This document shows positions 1 to 11,110 of a stretch of 64,000 bases of DNA, piece after piece (position 1 is the stretch's first letter; every line of letters starts with the position of its first letter). Under the pieces are notes generated by a model. The model had not been told where the DNA came from. It ran no database searches and worked only from the letters and a program-made list of their open reading frames with translations. Source of the DNA: Lumbricus terrestris (taxonomy: Eukaryota; Annelida; Clitellata; Crassiclitellata; Lumbricidae); NCBI GenBank assembly GCA_949752735.1, contig OX457043.1, positions 38,314,605 to 38,378,604 on the forward strand, read 5' to 3'. Made by a program: the position numbers and the translations under genes.

Positions 1-68
1 TGCGATGGAAGCAAGTAGCAAATTGTAAAAACTTCGTCAGCTATGCGCCAGTCATAAATATTAATATT

Positions 69-400
69 CAGGGCCGTGTTTAACATAGGTCCATTTGGTG
101 CGGTGCACCGAATGCCCCTGATCCGAGAGTTTTGTTGCTATTGGCCAAATGTCTTATGCGAGTGCAGCAAGTCTCGGCGTTACTTAGGCCTAAACCTTTT
201 GTGAAATCAGTTAGTGTGCGAAAACGTTAATTAAAAGTGTAGCTTCCATAAAAGCCCTAAAGGATGATATAAATTTTTATATGATTATATACTTTTTACA
301 CGTGGCCGTTGCTCTTGGAAAACCAAAGGCCGCTCAAACGACACTCTGCCCCTGCGCAGCACTTTGCACCGACACTCAAAGAACCTTAAACACGGCCCTG
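69..400. mobile_element. hAT-like MITE, 332 bp, intact ends and TSD
   Basis: The ends are inverted repeats: CAGGGCCGTGTTTAA on the left and its exact reverse complement on the right. They are flanked by a perfect 8-bp direct repeat TTAATATT (61-68 and 401-408). CAG ends with an 8-bp TSD are the hallmark of the hAT superfamily. No ORF of note lies inside, so this is a non-autonomous copy needing a transposase in trans. The perfect TSD suggests a fairly recent insertion. Confidence 0.88.
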
Positions 401-408
401 TTAATATT

Positions 409-1609
409 TTCTTTTAATTTTTAAGCTGTGACCTACTACCAACTGGCGTCACCAGATGGCGGGTTGGAGAACAAATTTAGATGACTTTAATTTTTTAGAA
501 CCACCCTACTTGACACCTTTGAGGGTTTTTTATGGGAAAAAAATCACACTTGTAGGCTGAAGGACCTTGAACATCCTCTGTGTAGCGAATTATTGCTCTT
601 ATACAGTAAACTAATCAAATTGCATGTTAATTGTTTAATTCCAAGTAGGAGTTAAGATAGACAATTTAAACGGCGTGGTTAGGGTAATTCTTTGGCGTTA
701 GTGGATTAGTCACTAGAAATCAAAGTATTTAGCGTACGAGCGAGGATCTCATGGTGACGTGAAAACTGGTCGCTATGGAGAATACGTACACATAAACATT
801 TGCGACAATGATGCACAGCCGATAAAAAGCATAGAAATGGACGTAACGGTCGAAATCGAATGAAAGCGAAGACGTCAGAGATAACTGAAGAGGACGATTT
901 GATTTCCTACGTGAACGTTGAGAAAAATGGTTGTTGTGCTGAGGCAGGCAATCATTTAAAAGTAATTCAACGGTGGGAATGACATTTGGGCACGCTTCTC
1001 GTTGTAAAACAGAGCGTTGCATATGCGTGAGTGTTCAGACGGCGTAGAGATTCAAAGTTGCGAACTCTAGCGTCCGTGTGATCTTCATTTCGATTGGAAC
1101 GATTGGAAAGACGTTGGATTGTGGTGCAGAAAAGCGACATTGGTCTCGCTTGCTCTGGTCGACTGTCAAGGTCATATTTGTTTGGAGAGGGAATTTCTCA
1201 TCGACTGGAGAGGGTGGTTTGACGCTGCAGAAGTATTATGTATTGGTACGGCTTGTATTTGATCTGGACACGACCGCTTATCGATATCTCATCTTCCTCG
1301 TCGTTCTATAGCACAGGGTTGCTCATACAGTGAAAACTACAAGAATTCTACTGAACTACAGAAAAGTCGTTTTACGTTGCAGAATGATGTACCGCAAGTC
1401 TCATCTGTGAAACACAGATAAGAAATATATCTAATATTAAGTAGTAAAACGCCAAATAGGTAAATAGGATTTCATTGCATAACTGTAAATATGCCGTGTT
1501 TGATTAACAATGTATCTTTTATCAAAAATACTGGTACTTTGATTCGGATCTTCATATGTCTAGTAATCCCTTCGTACTTGGACCGTGCAAATAGCATTTT
1601 ATCGGCTAC
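409..1609. other. Non-coding stretch with a fragment of the 1610-2213 repeat
   Basis: I see no supported exon here. Around 535-582 the text AAAAAATCACACTT followed by GCTGAAGGA and TTGAACATCCTCTG matches part of the dispersed repeat described at 13391-13965, so a small fragment of that family is present. The 5' exons of Rab1 were looked for (P-loop GDSGVGKS and switch I) and not found, so they lie before the window. Confidence 0.5.
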
Positions 1610-2213
1610 ACTCTGAAAAAATTAGATGGCGATCTTTAATGGTTCTCAAGATTGCTGTAAATATTTTGTCTATAATTCCACTAAAAATTCAAGTTTAACA
1701 TATGTGCGGTTTGAGGTTTAGAAGACTGGATATTGAAATTTGCACAGAATTATAGACAAATAATTATAGCGAGAGAACCATTAGAGATCCCATTCTGATT
1801 TCTTCAGAGGATATTCGAGACTCTTCAGTCTTATAAGTGTGATTTTTTTAGATTAAAAAAAATGCGAAAGGGTCAAGGTCAAAGTGCTAAATTGTCAAAT
1901 ATGGTCACTATGCTAAACTTTTAAGCAGTTATGAATATGAATAATCTACTCAAATAAGTCATCAAAAGAGTTGAATAATGACACCAAGAATACCTTTCTA
2001 GCTCTGATGCAAACTGAGATACAGACATCCAAAGGAATGTGGTCGAGCGGGTCAGGTCAAAGCTTGATGACCCTTATCTCGGGAGGTGGTTGACCCAAAA
2101 AAAATTGTTTGCTGGTTTTTACATGTCTCATATAGCCCAAAAAGTGTGCCAAATTTCAAGTATATCTGTCAGTCATGTCAATCATGTTGGTTGATTTGAC
2201 ATGGAATCACCCA
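1610..2213 (-). repeat. Dispersed repeat copy A, inverse of 13391-13965
   Basis: This block reads as the reverse complement of 13391-13965 over about 600 bp, with moderate divergence. Its right edge carries the complement of GTGATTCCATGTCAAATCA. The part at 1612-1805 folds on itself: TTAATGGTTCTC and GTCTATAATTCC on the left arm pair with GGAATTATAGAC-like and GAGAACCATTA sequence on the right arm. It looks like a non-autonomous DNA element or part of one. No TSD was found. Confidence 0.6.
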
Positions 2214-2352
2214 GTAGCTAGTTACTTTTTGCAATCATGTAACTGGTTGTTGCAACTGATTACTTTTAAAACGTAACGATCCAACAATGTTGGAAGGTGA
2301 ATTACAAATTACAGAACATGCTAATATAATTATCAATAAGCTAAATATTTAA

Positions 2353-2523
<171 letters not shown>

Positions 2524-2620
2524 TAACTTCTTTTCTCTGTCTAGCGTAATCTGGTATGACATCTTCATTAATAGTGAATTTTGGTTCTTTTGCCTAAACC
2601 CGCCCTACCTGAAATAATGT

Positions 2621-3128
2621 CCAGGGCCCGTATGCACATGAGGGTATAACTCTTATATCTGGCTTAAATCTGGCCTATTCGGGAATACTGGGTTATTTCC
2701 GTATGCATGTCTTGAGATTAGCGAATTAAACTAGGTATAACGTTATTCCAACTCCGAGGTAGGAGTAAGCCGGCTACTCCCATTGTGAACAATAGACGGC
2801 CAACGTTAGCTGGACAGCGTGAACAATGGGCAGCCGTCGATATTTCCCTGTGGCCCGTCTTTAGGTCTGAATCTGTTTACCCCATGCTGGCAATGACCGC
2901 ATATAAATATCTTTCACGCATGCGCGCTAAGCTATAACCTATTGAATTGGGGGAGGAGCAAGCGTCATGCATCGTCGAGTGCAAGGAATGTGTAGATTAG
3001 TTATGTTCTTTGCTATTTTGTCTCGTGCATGCGGATAAATTCCAATGGCTAAGTCGGGAGTTGTTAAGTCGCGTATAGGCACTATACCTAGATTACCTTA
3101 TGCCTTGTCATGTGCATACCGGCCCAGG
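2621..3128. mobile_element. TIR element in the first visible Rab1 intron, family uncertain
   Basis: The left end CCAGGGCCCGTATGCACATG is mirrored at the right end (CATGTGCATACCGGCCCAGG) with one mismatch over about 20 bp. Coding capacity is absent. No convincing TSD is visible (left flank ...AATAATGT, right flank TACGTAC...), so I cannot assign a superfamily. Ends of the GGGCCCGTAT type occur on several classes of cut-and-paste MITEs. Confidence 0.65.
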
Positions 3129-3419
3129 TACGTACAATACGGTATTTAGAATATTAATTACTTTCATCTATTGTCATTACAGAAATTTAGGTCTTTCGGC
3201 CCAATCCAGCTCCCACAGCTGAAATACCCAGCGTTGCTCGAGAAATTTCGGTTTTTCGTCGGCACTGCAGGGTTTCTTTGCATGCGATCATTGTTCAAAC
3301 TCTAATTATTCCAGTGGCGTAGCTAGCTCGTACATCCACTTATGTAGTACTGTGCATTCTCAGTGGTGTGACCCTTAAACTAAAACTTTTGTCAGATATT
3401 TCCTCTCATCTTCAGACAG

Positions 3420-3500
3420 TTTAATTTTGCGGTGCTGGGGTTGGGAGCACCTCTGAGTAACCCCTTGAAGAGGCACTATAATACAAATTCGTTTAATGAA
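3420..3500 (+). mobile_element. 3'-end fragment of a CR1/L2-like LINE or its SINE
   Basis: The text GGGAGCACCTCTGAGTAA followed by CCTTGAAGAGGCACTATA is a diverged copy of the 3' terminus shared by the LINEs at 15330-16202 and 28158-28950 and by the tRNA-SINEs in this window. Only the tail is recognisable. Confidence 0.6.
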
Positions 3501-3826
3501 CAAATGAGTGAAGTAGCTGAATGCTTGTCTTTTAACTTGGCTAATTGAATAATGGCATTCGACCACAGAAAAGCAGCCCAAAATGAAGATTTTTTTTATC
3601 TATAAAATGGTGACATAGAGACTGTACAGTGTACATGTCATCAAATCCTGAACTCAATATATTTTTTTACTTGCAATCACATGTGACTACAGAGATTCGG
3701 CCAATTGCCAAGAAGGGCATGTCTGGATGTGAATATTTACCTAAGTATCAGAAAAGTTGTGTTTCTGATTTTACCAAACCATTGGAAAACACATGCTAAC
3801 TTTTTCTACCATATAGATAGAAATTG

Positions 3827-3842
3827 TAATAATAATAATAAT

Positions 3843-3887
<45 letters not shown>

Positions 3888-3889
3888 GT
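3827..3889. repeat. (AAT)n microsatellite
   Basis: About 20 units of AAT/ATA with one interruption (TTAATA) around 3848. The apparent poly-Ile/Tyr reading frame over it is an artefact of the repeat. Confidence 0.95.
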
Positions 3890-4123
3890 AGGGCTGTTGT
3901 TCGATTAGTGAGGCACTTTTGCCATGGTTTAAGGGCTAACCATTGGGTCTTTCCATCTGTTCTGCTTTTATTCGATTCCTGGAAATGGCTTAGAGAAGGC
4001 ATCGGATCATCGTATTTCGTCTCTCCAAGCCAGACATTTGATTGATCAGTAGGAGTGATGGTAACCGTGACTTGTCATATTGAAACAGACCTGCGTTTAT
4101 GCACTTTGTAATTAATCTTTCAG

Positions 4124-4255
4124 GAATCATTCAGTAATGTGAAGCAGTGGCTTCAGGAGATTGATCGCTATGCAAGTGAAAATGTGAATAAGCTGCTAGT
4201 GGGAAACAAGAGTGACTTAACCACTAAGAAAGTTGTCGACTTCACAACGGCCAAG
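4124..4255 (+). CDS. RAB1: Rab1 GTPase, internal exon (about residues 97-140)
   Basis: This 44-codon exon follows the acceptor TTAATCTTTCAG and ends at GCCAAG before the donor GTATGT. It encodes [17 protein letters not shown], then [14 protein letters not shown] and [17 protein letters not shown] is the G4 guanine-specificity motif (NKxD); the helix [16 protein letters not shown] is a Rab1 signature. Phase 0 at both ends matches the neighbouring exons. The intron after it is about 7 kb and filled with transposons, the first a LINE whose 3' end lies less than 30 bp from the donor. Confidence 0.96.
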
Positions 4256-4261
4256 GTATGT

Positions 4262-4282
4262 ATGATAATAATAATAATAATA
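4262..4282. repeat. (ATA)n tail of the adjacent LINE
   Basis: A short ATA array lies directly against the 3' end of the minus-strand LINE at 4283. CR1/L2-type LINEs often end in a short microsatellite-like tail, so this is most simply the element's tail, in the minus-strand sense (TAT)n. Confidence 0.65.
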
Positions 4283-5826
4283 GCGACAATTTATATGATG
4301 CCGTAACGAGGTCATACCGCTACAAGAACGCCTCACAAACGGCTAACTGTGGGATAAGCCTTAGCAAGCAGATCAGATTAAATCTGATTTCAGCTTTGAT
4401 TTGAAAGAGCCCACTGAGGCGACCAATTTGATGTCTGGTGGAAGACCGTTCCAACGTCTGGGACCAGCAACCGACAATGCGCGGACATCGAAACGTGTCC
4501 TCATCCTCCGTACACGAAGGTCGGTCTTCCCGAGCGCAGAGGAATGGGTCTCGGAACACAAGTCGCGGATGTATTCAAGGCGCTGTCCCTTGAAGCGATT
4601 TGTATACCAGCAACTCGATTCGGAACGGAACAGGCAGCCAATGCAAGGCATTGCGTAGGAGTGGTGTAACATGATTGTATTTTCTCCTATCACATATGAG
4701 TTTTGCCGGGGCATTAGGCACCGACTGAAGTCCGTCCAAAAGACACGCAGGCGCTACGGCCAGCAGGCTGCTACAGCGGTCCACTTGAGAGATGACGAAG
4801 CAGCGACAGCTGCTCTAGCGGCCTCGAAAGGCAAGGACTTGATACAGCTCCTGATGAGACGGAGCTGGCGAAAACAGCTGCTGACCATTCTAGCCACATC
4901 GCGCCTCATGGACAAGTCAGACTCCAGCACAACGCCCAGATCATGCACTGAGGTCGAAGGCGTGATCGAAGCCCCGCAGATGCTGAGCGCGCCGGTGTCA
5001 AGATGAAGGCACCGTCTGCTGGTTGCGCACCACAGAAAGTCTGTCTTCTCAGGGTTGAGCCGCAGTCTGTTCGATCTCATCCACTCTGCATGGACAAGTC
5101 AGACTGAGAAGCTCAATACCAAGCTCCATTCGCAGCCACTGGTGTACAACTGTTGATGGGGGTCCTGACGTATAGAGCTGTGTGTCATCGGCATAGAAGT
5201 GTAATGACAGGCCGAGACTCGTGGCAAGCTCTCCCATGTCTGCAGTGTAGAGTAGGAAAAGCAGTGGACCGAGCACGGAGCCCTGATGGACTCCACAGAT
5301 GAGAGAGCGGTCGAAGAGCACTGACTGTTGGCGACCACTGAGGTAGGAGCGGAGCCAGTCGAGCACAACCGATCGGATCCAAAATGTTCTTGATAAGCGC
5401 TCAACCAAGATGTCATGGTCGACGGTATCAAATGCAGCTGAGAGATGCAGCAGACCAAGCAGAGCATGGCCACCTGCATCGATCGCCTCGATGACGTCAT
5501 CGACTACCTTCAGTTGAATGACAACTCCGATAGGCCGACTGATTGGCTGGTAGAAGACCGGTCGACGACAGGTACTCGGTCAGCTGGATGCTGGCTACAT
5601 GTTCGAGAAGCTTTGACAAGAACGACAGGTTTGAGATTGGTCGGTATCTCAAGAGATCGCAGTGAGGAAGCGTCGGCTTCTTGAGGCATGGAGTGACGTA
5701 TGCATCCTTGTAGCTCGTTGGCAATGAGCTGAAGGACAGTGACAAGTTTAATAAGACTGAAGCGATGTATGCAGAAGAAGGTCGATGCAGGATTTGAGCA
5801 GCCTTCTCTTTCTCTTTTCTTGGGTC
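4283..5826 (-). pseudogene. CR1/L2-like LINE reverse transcriptase, 5'-truncated and decayed
   Basis: Read on the minus strand from 5826 down, the frames give in order: an RT N-terminal block (RYRPISNLSFLSKLLE, then STGLLPANQSAYR), the palm motif GVHQGSVLGPLLFLLY, the catalytic box FYADDTQLY, RLNPEKTDFLWC, a thumb segment (DLGVVLESDLSMRRDV), LHWLPVPFRIE and a C-terminal FSVAGPRRWNGLPPDIK-like block. That is the order of CR1/L2/Rex-type ORF2. The pieces lie in all three frames with stops, so the copy is dead. The endonuclease domain is missing (5' truncation, usual for target-primed reverse transcription). It sits in Rab1 intron sequence, antisense to Rab1. Confidence 0.88.
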
Positions 5827-5835
5827 TGTCACGAT

Positions 5836-5906
5836 GAGAGCACTTCTGAATAGCTCTGCTCTGAGAAGCGCTTTACAAATGCTTTATTAGATTAGATTAG
5901 ATTGGC
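5836..5906 (+). mobile_element. Possible LINE 3' tail ending in (ATTAG)n
   Basis: TCTGCTCTGAGAAGCGCTTTAC resembles in layout the 3' end of the local LINEs (GCGCCTCTGAG then GCGCTATA) and is followed by an ATTAG array (TTAGATTAGATTAGATT). It would be a minimal 3' fragment on the + strand, abutting the truncated 5' end of the minus-strand LINE. The assignment is tentative. Confidence 0.4.
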
Positions 5907-6404
5907 CTCATTGGCATAGGGTCTTTCATAGAATACTTGTACACAGCATCCTTGAGAGCTATATTGCAGAACAGAACATAGTGGCCTTCTTCCATGGTCT
6001 CTTTGTAGACCTGAGGTGTTGCTTGAATTGCATAATCACAGTCCTCGTAGCGGTCCTGTATTTCCTGTAATGTCCTGTATTTTTGCTTGTCCTGTAAAAT
6101 CCTGCATTTTTCCAAAAGTATCCTGTATTTCCTGTATTTTTGCAAAAAGTAAGATTTCACGCTATTTTTTGTTGCAAATTATTATTGCCGTGATTGTTTA
6201 TAATTTTTATTATATATATATATATATTTTTCTGCTATAATTCAAAGTGGTATATGTTATAAACAGGCTGATTCAATACTATATTTGTTCAACATTGTAT
6301 CAGTTTTTTCATTAGATGACTGGTTTTTAATTAAATACAAAGAAATTGCATGACAGCCCATGAATTTTATCATTCAGCACTTCATTGCAGATGTTGGTCA
6401 TATT

Positions 6405-6632
6405 TTTGTTTGTTTTTGTTTGTATGTGCACTTGTTATAGCGCCCCTTCAAGCTCTCTCTACTCAGAGGCGCTCCCGAATGCAGAGCGGACACTGCATCG
6501 GAGTTTCACGCCGAAGCGCTGAGCAATTGTGAGTGAAGGACTTGCCCAAGGTCCTTACGCGGCGAGGTGGATTCGTACCCCGAACCTTCCGGCTTCAAGG
6601 CGACGACGCCACCACTACACCACCGCGCCCCA
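6405..6632 (-). mobile_element. tRNA-derived SINE with LINE-matched tail (copy 1)
   Basis: On the minus strand it starts GGGGCGCGGTGGTGTAGTGG (A-box region) and has a B box-like segment (GGTTCG then GAATCCACC, here with changes). It then has a body ending GGGAGCGCCTCTGAGTAG and CTTGAAGGGGCGCTATA, and a TTTG/CAAA-rich tail. RNA polymerase III boxes mark a tRNA-derived SINE. The final 40 bp match the 3' ends of the CR1/L2-like LINEs here (for example 28870-28925), which is how such SINEs borrow the LINE machinery. Other copies are at 11887-13385, 47594-47785 and 55562-55796. Confidence 0.85.
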
Positions 6633-7742
6633 CTAATTTTTGGTGATGTCCTTCGGTTGTTTCAAGTTCCACTGATTCATGTCCTGTATTGTGCATTGGC
6701 TCATCTGTTTTGTTTGAAAGCTTCTCTTGAGAGATGAAGATGTAGGTTGTTGGATGCAAAACAGGTCACAAGGTGAAAGTGCTGAATGGATTCGTTATCG
6801 TAATCTCCAAGAGGATGGTTACACAAGAACGAACCACTTTTAAACCAGAAAACATGATGCAGTTCGATTATTCGAAGATGCTTTGCATACCATGGAGGGA
6901 GTTCCACAGATGTCATTATTGTTCCTGCCTTGCTATGTAGCGCCAAATGAAACAAGTACAAACAGCATTTAGAAGAGGTGAACAAAGCATATGAAAAAAG
7001 ATCAGAGAAAATAGAGCTGCATAAGCATAGAGAAGCAGAAGCCAGAAGAAAACTGAAGAAGATAGGAAAAAGTTGAGCAGAAACAGTGTTGAAAGGTTGA
7101 AAAAATCTGTTGAAATCTACATCACATAAACTTGGCCGCACAACATGTCAAGGGAAGCGGGAAAGAAATTTTCAGATGCATTTAAGTCTGGAGACATGAA
7201 TATGATTTCAGTTTAGCAATGGTTTGTTGGATGTGGCTTGCAGTCTCATGGACATTGCTACTGAAAAACTGTGTGTTTTTGTGGGAAAGCAATAAATCTG
7301 TGTGGGAAAAAGGAATGTCACGAGTCTTAAGTTGAAGAGCTGCACTTCAATGCTTCTAAAATAGCTAATTGTAGCTAGAATCGCAGCTTTAGCCTTTGAT
7401 CGGCTAACTTTGGTGAACATTGCTCACTCTGGATTGAATGATTAGGTGACAGAGTTATAATTTGCTGGAATATTTACAAGTTTTTGTTCTTACATGACTC
7501 ACTAGATTTAAGTGGACAGTTTGACCAAATTCAGAGCATGATTTTCATGAGCTTAGACAATGGGGCAAACTGTGCATAGTTGCAGTTGAAATTGTTTTTT
7601 GTTTTGTTTTCCAGTTTCATTGTTTGCTGTACTGACAGTAAATCGTCTTTTTAAAAATTATTTGACCCTAATTTTAAGAATCTTGTAGATTTCTTGTGAT
7701 AGGCACTGTTGCAAACTACTGAATATAGTTTGTTTGATATTT

Positions 7743-8442
7743 GTGGCGCCGCACACCGAAATGAGCATTAAGGTGATTTTCAAACATATTGCGTTTGATG
7801 CATCATTCCAAAGGCCTTGTCTCAGGCATCAAAATGACACAAAAATTATTCATCATCATCATCATCATTACGGTCCATGGGCTCAGTGCCCGTTGGTGTC
7901 GATCGCATGTTTCACAATACGTCTCCATTTGTCTCTCTCCAGCGCCATTCTGCTAAGTTTGTAGATTTCCAGTTCACACCAGTCCATGACGTCATCTAGC
8001 CATTCTCTGCACGGTCTTCCTCTAACCCCCCTTCCGTCCATCATTCCGAAGATGACCTGTTTGATAAGTCGGTCGTTTCCCATTCTGCATACATGTCCAA
8101 AGAAGTTTAGTTTCCTCTCCATTATCAGTTGTTTTATGTTCTTTGTGTTTCCCACTCCAAAAATTATTGCTCTAGCTTAATTCTAGATGAAGATACAAGC
8201 AAAAAAGTGATCCAATTAAATTAATTAATTAAATTAAATTAATTAAAAACAATAATTTGCATATCAAGAGCATTAAAATAGCTTGGCTACTTGTCTTTTA
8301 AAAAAAGGTTAAAAAAAATTTGAACTTTTTTTCATTATTAAATTTTGTAAATTTAAAAAAAAAAAATCAAAAACATACTATTTCTCTAATATCTCTCATG
8401 TGTAATCTCCGATTTAATGCTCATTTCGGTGTGTGGCGCCAC
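7743..8442. mobile_element. TIR DNA element (GTGGCGCC ends) interrupted by a LINE
   Basis: The ends GTGGCGCCGCACACCGAAAT and its mirror (ATTTCGGTGTGTGGCGCCAC) are near-perfect inverted repeats that continue through GAGCATTAA. ATTT lies directly outside both ends, a possible 4-bp TSD. About 390 bp remain once the LINE piece at 7851-8157 is removed. No transposase is encoded. The superfamily is not clear. Confidence 0.72.
7851..8157 (-). pseudogene. RTE/CR1-type LINE 3' fragment with 11-bp TSD
   Basis: The minus strand reads KLNFFGHVCRMGNDRLIKQV, then GRGVRGRPCREWLDDVMDWC and RDKWRRIVKHAIDTNGH before a stop. This is the common C-terminal domain of LINE ORF2 proteins (GHV-R, RPR-W-DDV, DTNG). 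A (GAT)n tail follows. CAAAAATTATT flanks both sides (7840-7850 and 8158-8168), the expected TSD of target-primed insertion, so the ends of this 307-bp, strongly 5'-truncated insertion are fixed. It lies inside the TIR element 7743-8442, which it therefore postdates. Confidence 0.9.
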
Positions 8443-8867
8443 ATTTGTGAAAAATGCATTTATTGTTCTTATTATTGCATATAAATTAACAAGCTTCCGA
8501 TAAATAGTTGCAACAACAGTTGTGACAACTTGATTAATATTATGACATTCTAGTAATAGTTTCCAAATGTTGTATATGCATTATGCAGTCTGCAGAGCAA
8601 TAATATTTAGCACATGTATAACCTGATTAAATGCAAGACAATTATTGCATGTTAATTAGTTTATTACCGATTTATCACTGTTATCTTAGCTCAAAAAGAA
8701 ATAGTTAACAAAGCAGAACTAAAGTATAGCAGTATTTTGACTATGGGGAAACGCTACTGACTGATTTCCACTATATAGTAGAAGGAAAACAAATCTGTAC
8801 TGGATATTTTTTATTATGAAAGTCCTGTAAAATGTCCTGTATTTTTATGACAACCAGCTACGACCAC

Positions 8868-9016
8868 TGTAATCATAAGAAGTCCGACAATAGTCCAGAT
8901 ATATAATTAATATACCGTATATACTCGCGTATAAGTCAACCACTGTAATCATAAGCAGTCCAACACTAGTCCAGATATATAATTAATATACCGTATATAC
9001 TCGCGTATAAGTCGAT
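8868..9016. repeat. Tandem duplication of a pogo-like MITE end, about 73-bp unit
   Basis: CACTGTAATCATAAG, then AGTCCAGATATATAATTAAT and ACCGTATATACTCGCGTATA occur twice in a row (from 8865 and from 8941) with few differences. The second unit leads into the element 8991-9823. The duplication also carries the right flank (TAATCA) of the hAT element that ends at 8869. Confidence 0.8.
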
Positions 9017-9823
9017 CCGCGTATAAGTCGAAGTGTAGTTTTTCGAAAAAATAACGTCCAAAATCGACGGCTCGCGTGTATATGTCGAATGCATAAAATC
9101 AAAACAAGTGACATTTAACAATATCATTTTTCATGATTAAAGAACTAAAAAACGTGCAAATTCTAACAAAATTATGTTTGGAATTGTTCTTAATATTAAC
9201 AGTGATGATGACTTCTGTCAACTGCTTCCGATTTCTATTATAAATTTAGCAAGTATGTCAGCGCCAACTGAAAAAGCACTCTGGCGGCAGCGCTACCTTA
9301 CGGCGTACGGCGTGCGTCCAAGAATATATATCATCCTGTACAAAATCTTACTGCGCTAGGTGCGGTTGTCCTTCTTACTGCGCTCGGTGCAGTTGTTCTT
9401 TGATCTATGAGTGCCGCGATCTTGACTTGTTATTCATTCATTCATTTCGAGGATTTATATAGCGCCCCTTCAAGAAACCTGCAAGGCCTGAGACAAGTTA
9501 TACCCAAGTTCTTTTGTCGGTTTCAATAAGCGATAATAAAGATCACTTTCGGTGCATGAAATAATTATATTGTACCGTCATGATTATAATAACATTGTTA
9601 TAAGAGAAGATTATTTCGTTTTAAACTGTATTTAGTGAGTAATTCATTGAAATGTAATTTTCCTTGAAAAATGATGTAACAAAGACTGCTTAAGATCAGC
9701 TGAGGGTCGAATATTCGGTCCGAAAATCGACCGTCGGTTTTGCGCCTCGCGTATAAGTCGAAGACGGTTTTTGGCGTTCTGAAATAGTCTTAAATTTCTC
9801 AACTTATATGCGAGTATATACGG
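8991..9823. mobile_element. pogo/mariner-like MITE, TA-flanked
   Basis: The left terminus CCGTATATACTCGCGTATAA is mirrored at the right (TTATATGCGAGTATATACGG), and TA lies directly outside both ends, as in Tc1/mariner/pogo elements. AGTCGA repeats follow the left end and recur before the right end (9753-9761). No transposase remains. A LINE or SINE 3' tail (9434-9512) lies inside. Confidence 0.8.
9434..9512 (-). mobile_element. LINE/SINE 3' tail fragment
   Basis: On the minus strand CTTGAAGGGGCGCTATATAA leads into an ATGA/ATTC-type tail (ATGAATGAATGAATAA). This is the same 3' terminus as in the LINE at 28158-28950. It is inserted in the MITE 8991-9823. Confidence 0.65.
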
Positions 9824-9825
9824 TA

Positions 9826-10169
9826 TGTCTCGAGAACTTTTATCAAACTATGAATCACACCTAAGAATTTCGTCGACTCGACTTGATTGATGAAAACATC
9901 ATCAATAATTCCAACATTCTTAGCTAGTTTATAACAAATAGCTTTAGTATAGTCCTTCCCAGATAAATGTTGTCTAATATGACATCTAAAAATTGATTGA
10001 AGCTTCTTAATTAATGGGAAGACCAACAATACATAAAGTTTTAGTATTAGAGAAAGAAATCTTTCTATGGGACATGAATAGAACATAACTGGTTTTATCA
10101 AGGTTAAGTGATAATTTATTGGCACGAAGCCATTTAGCATCTCAATTATTTTATTTAGTTGGGCACTTA
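9826..10169 (-). pseudogene. LINE reverse transcriptase fragment, part 2
   Basis: The minus strand translates to an RT thumb-type segment: AQLNKIIEMLNGFVPINYH (like the WxxxNxLxLN motif), KKLQSIFRCHI, KDYTKAICYKLAKNVGIID and VESTKFLGVI (the usual xFLGVIID block of LINE ORF2). It continues the fragment at 10961-11110 once the MITE 10170-10960 is taken out. Frames are broken; the element is dead. Confidence 0.65.
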
Positions 10170-10960
10170 CCATAGATACTCGAATATAACGCGAGTTTTT
10201 TAGGTAGAATTTCCAAGTAGAAATTGGGGTAGTCGCGGTATATTCGAGACAAGTTGAAACTTCACTTTATTACACAAGATATTTTACTTGTTGAAGTCAT
10301 TTGATGCTTTTAAACTGATATTGGATGGTCGCAGATCGCTATCGCATACCACTCTATAGTTTGTATACGCGGTAATTTGCATCCCAGTTGCTCCAATACG
10401 CTGGTTCCCCACAGTCCTTGCTGTGACATGACCAATAAATGCAACAACTTTAAATGTGCTGCCGTATGTGTAGCTTTTACAGTTTAAACCACACAGATGG
10501 TAGGCTGTCTCCATCGGTTGTTCCAGCAGACATTAATAATTTGCAAGAGACTTGACCTTAAAAACATTTAGTCTTTGGTGCTAGCATTGCATTGGAAGGA
10601 ACTACATTAATTGTCGCTCACATGTTGTAAAAAAATTCAATTTAATCAATTAAGAACAAACTCTCAATTTCGTTGGATTTTATTTATTTATAATGTTAAA
10701 AACAAAATGTCATATGTGCGTAGATATATTTTGTAGTATTTGGTTTGGGAGATCGAATTTTGCAGCATTTGAACATGGTTTGGTCGTATTTTACATCAGA
10801 TTTAATAACAACTACTAAAGTTTGACTGTCTAATTTTCTGATAATTTCATAAATATTAGCCCTCGCGTTAGATTGGTAAAAAGTGCAAGACCCGAATATA
10901 TCTGCCAAAATGTTAAACCTCGCATTATATTCGGGTGACGTTATACTCGAGTATCTACGG
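10170..10960. mobile_element. TIR MITE splitting a LINE, pogo-like
   Basis: The left end CCATAGATACTCGAATATAA mirrors the right end (TTATACTCGAGTATCTACGG) with three differences in 20 bp. The form is close to that of the 8991-9823 element (ACCGTATATACTCG). TA precedes the left end; the right flank is TT, so a TA duplication is only half visible. No coding capacity is recognised, although two short frames on the minus strand (10284-10514, 10696-10908) stay open. Confidence 0.7.
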
Positions 10961-11110
10961 TTCTATTTGTTATAAGCTGGTAAAGGAGCTGTGAGAATAA
11001 AGATGTAGTGTCATCTGCAAAAATGATAAAGTACATAACTGGGGATGAGTTTGGAAGGTCATTAATTGATGAAGCCATACTGTGTTGACCTGATTTCAAT
11101 TTGGCTTTGG
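10961..11110 (-). pseudogene. LINE reverse transcriptase fragment with FADDT box, part 1
   Basis: On the minus strand the frame gives INDLPNSSPVMYFIIFADDT and then SLFSQLLYQLITN. F-x-DD-T is the catalytic palm motif of LINE reverse transcriptases. The rest of the domain continues at 9826-10169 beyond the inserted MITE. It lies in the last visible Rab1 intron, antisense to Rab1. Confidence 0.75.

Larger units (their letters stand above)
6039..8869. mobile_element. hAT-like element, 2.8 kb, with nested insertions
   Basis: The left end CAGTCCTCGTAGCGG and the reverse complement of the right end (CAGTGGTCGTAGCTGG) agree at most positions, and TAATCA occurs directly outside both ends (6033-6038 and 8870-8875). 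A 6-bp match is shorter than the usual 8 bp of hAT, so this is likely rather than certain. Repeats of TCCTGTATTT cluster near both ends, as transposase-binding subterminal motifs often do. Inside are a SINE (6405-6632), a TIR element (7743-8442) that itself holds an RTE fragment, and a Lys/Glu-rich stretch around 6950-7190 that may be decayed coding sequence of no recognisable family. Confidence 0.6.

Noticed and set aside
729..1311. 5' exons of Rab1
   Set aside because: Open frames here do not encode the P-loop or switch I region; the missing Rab1 exons must lie before the window.
2621..3128. Assignment of this TIR element to hAT or Harbinger
   Set aside because: The inverted ends are clear but no matching target-site duplication could be found, so no superfamily is claimed.
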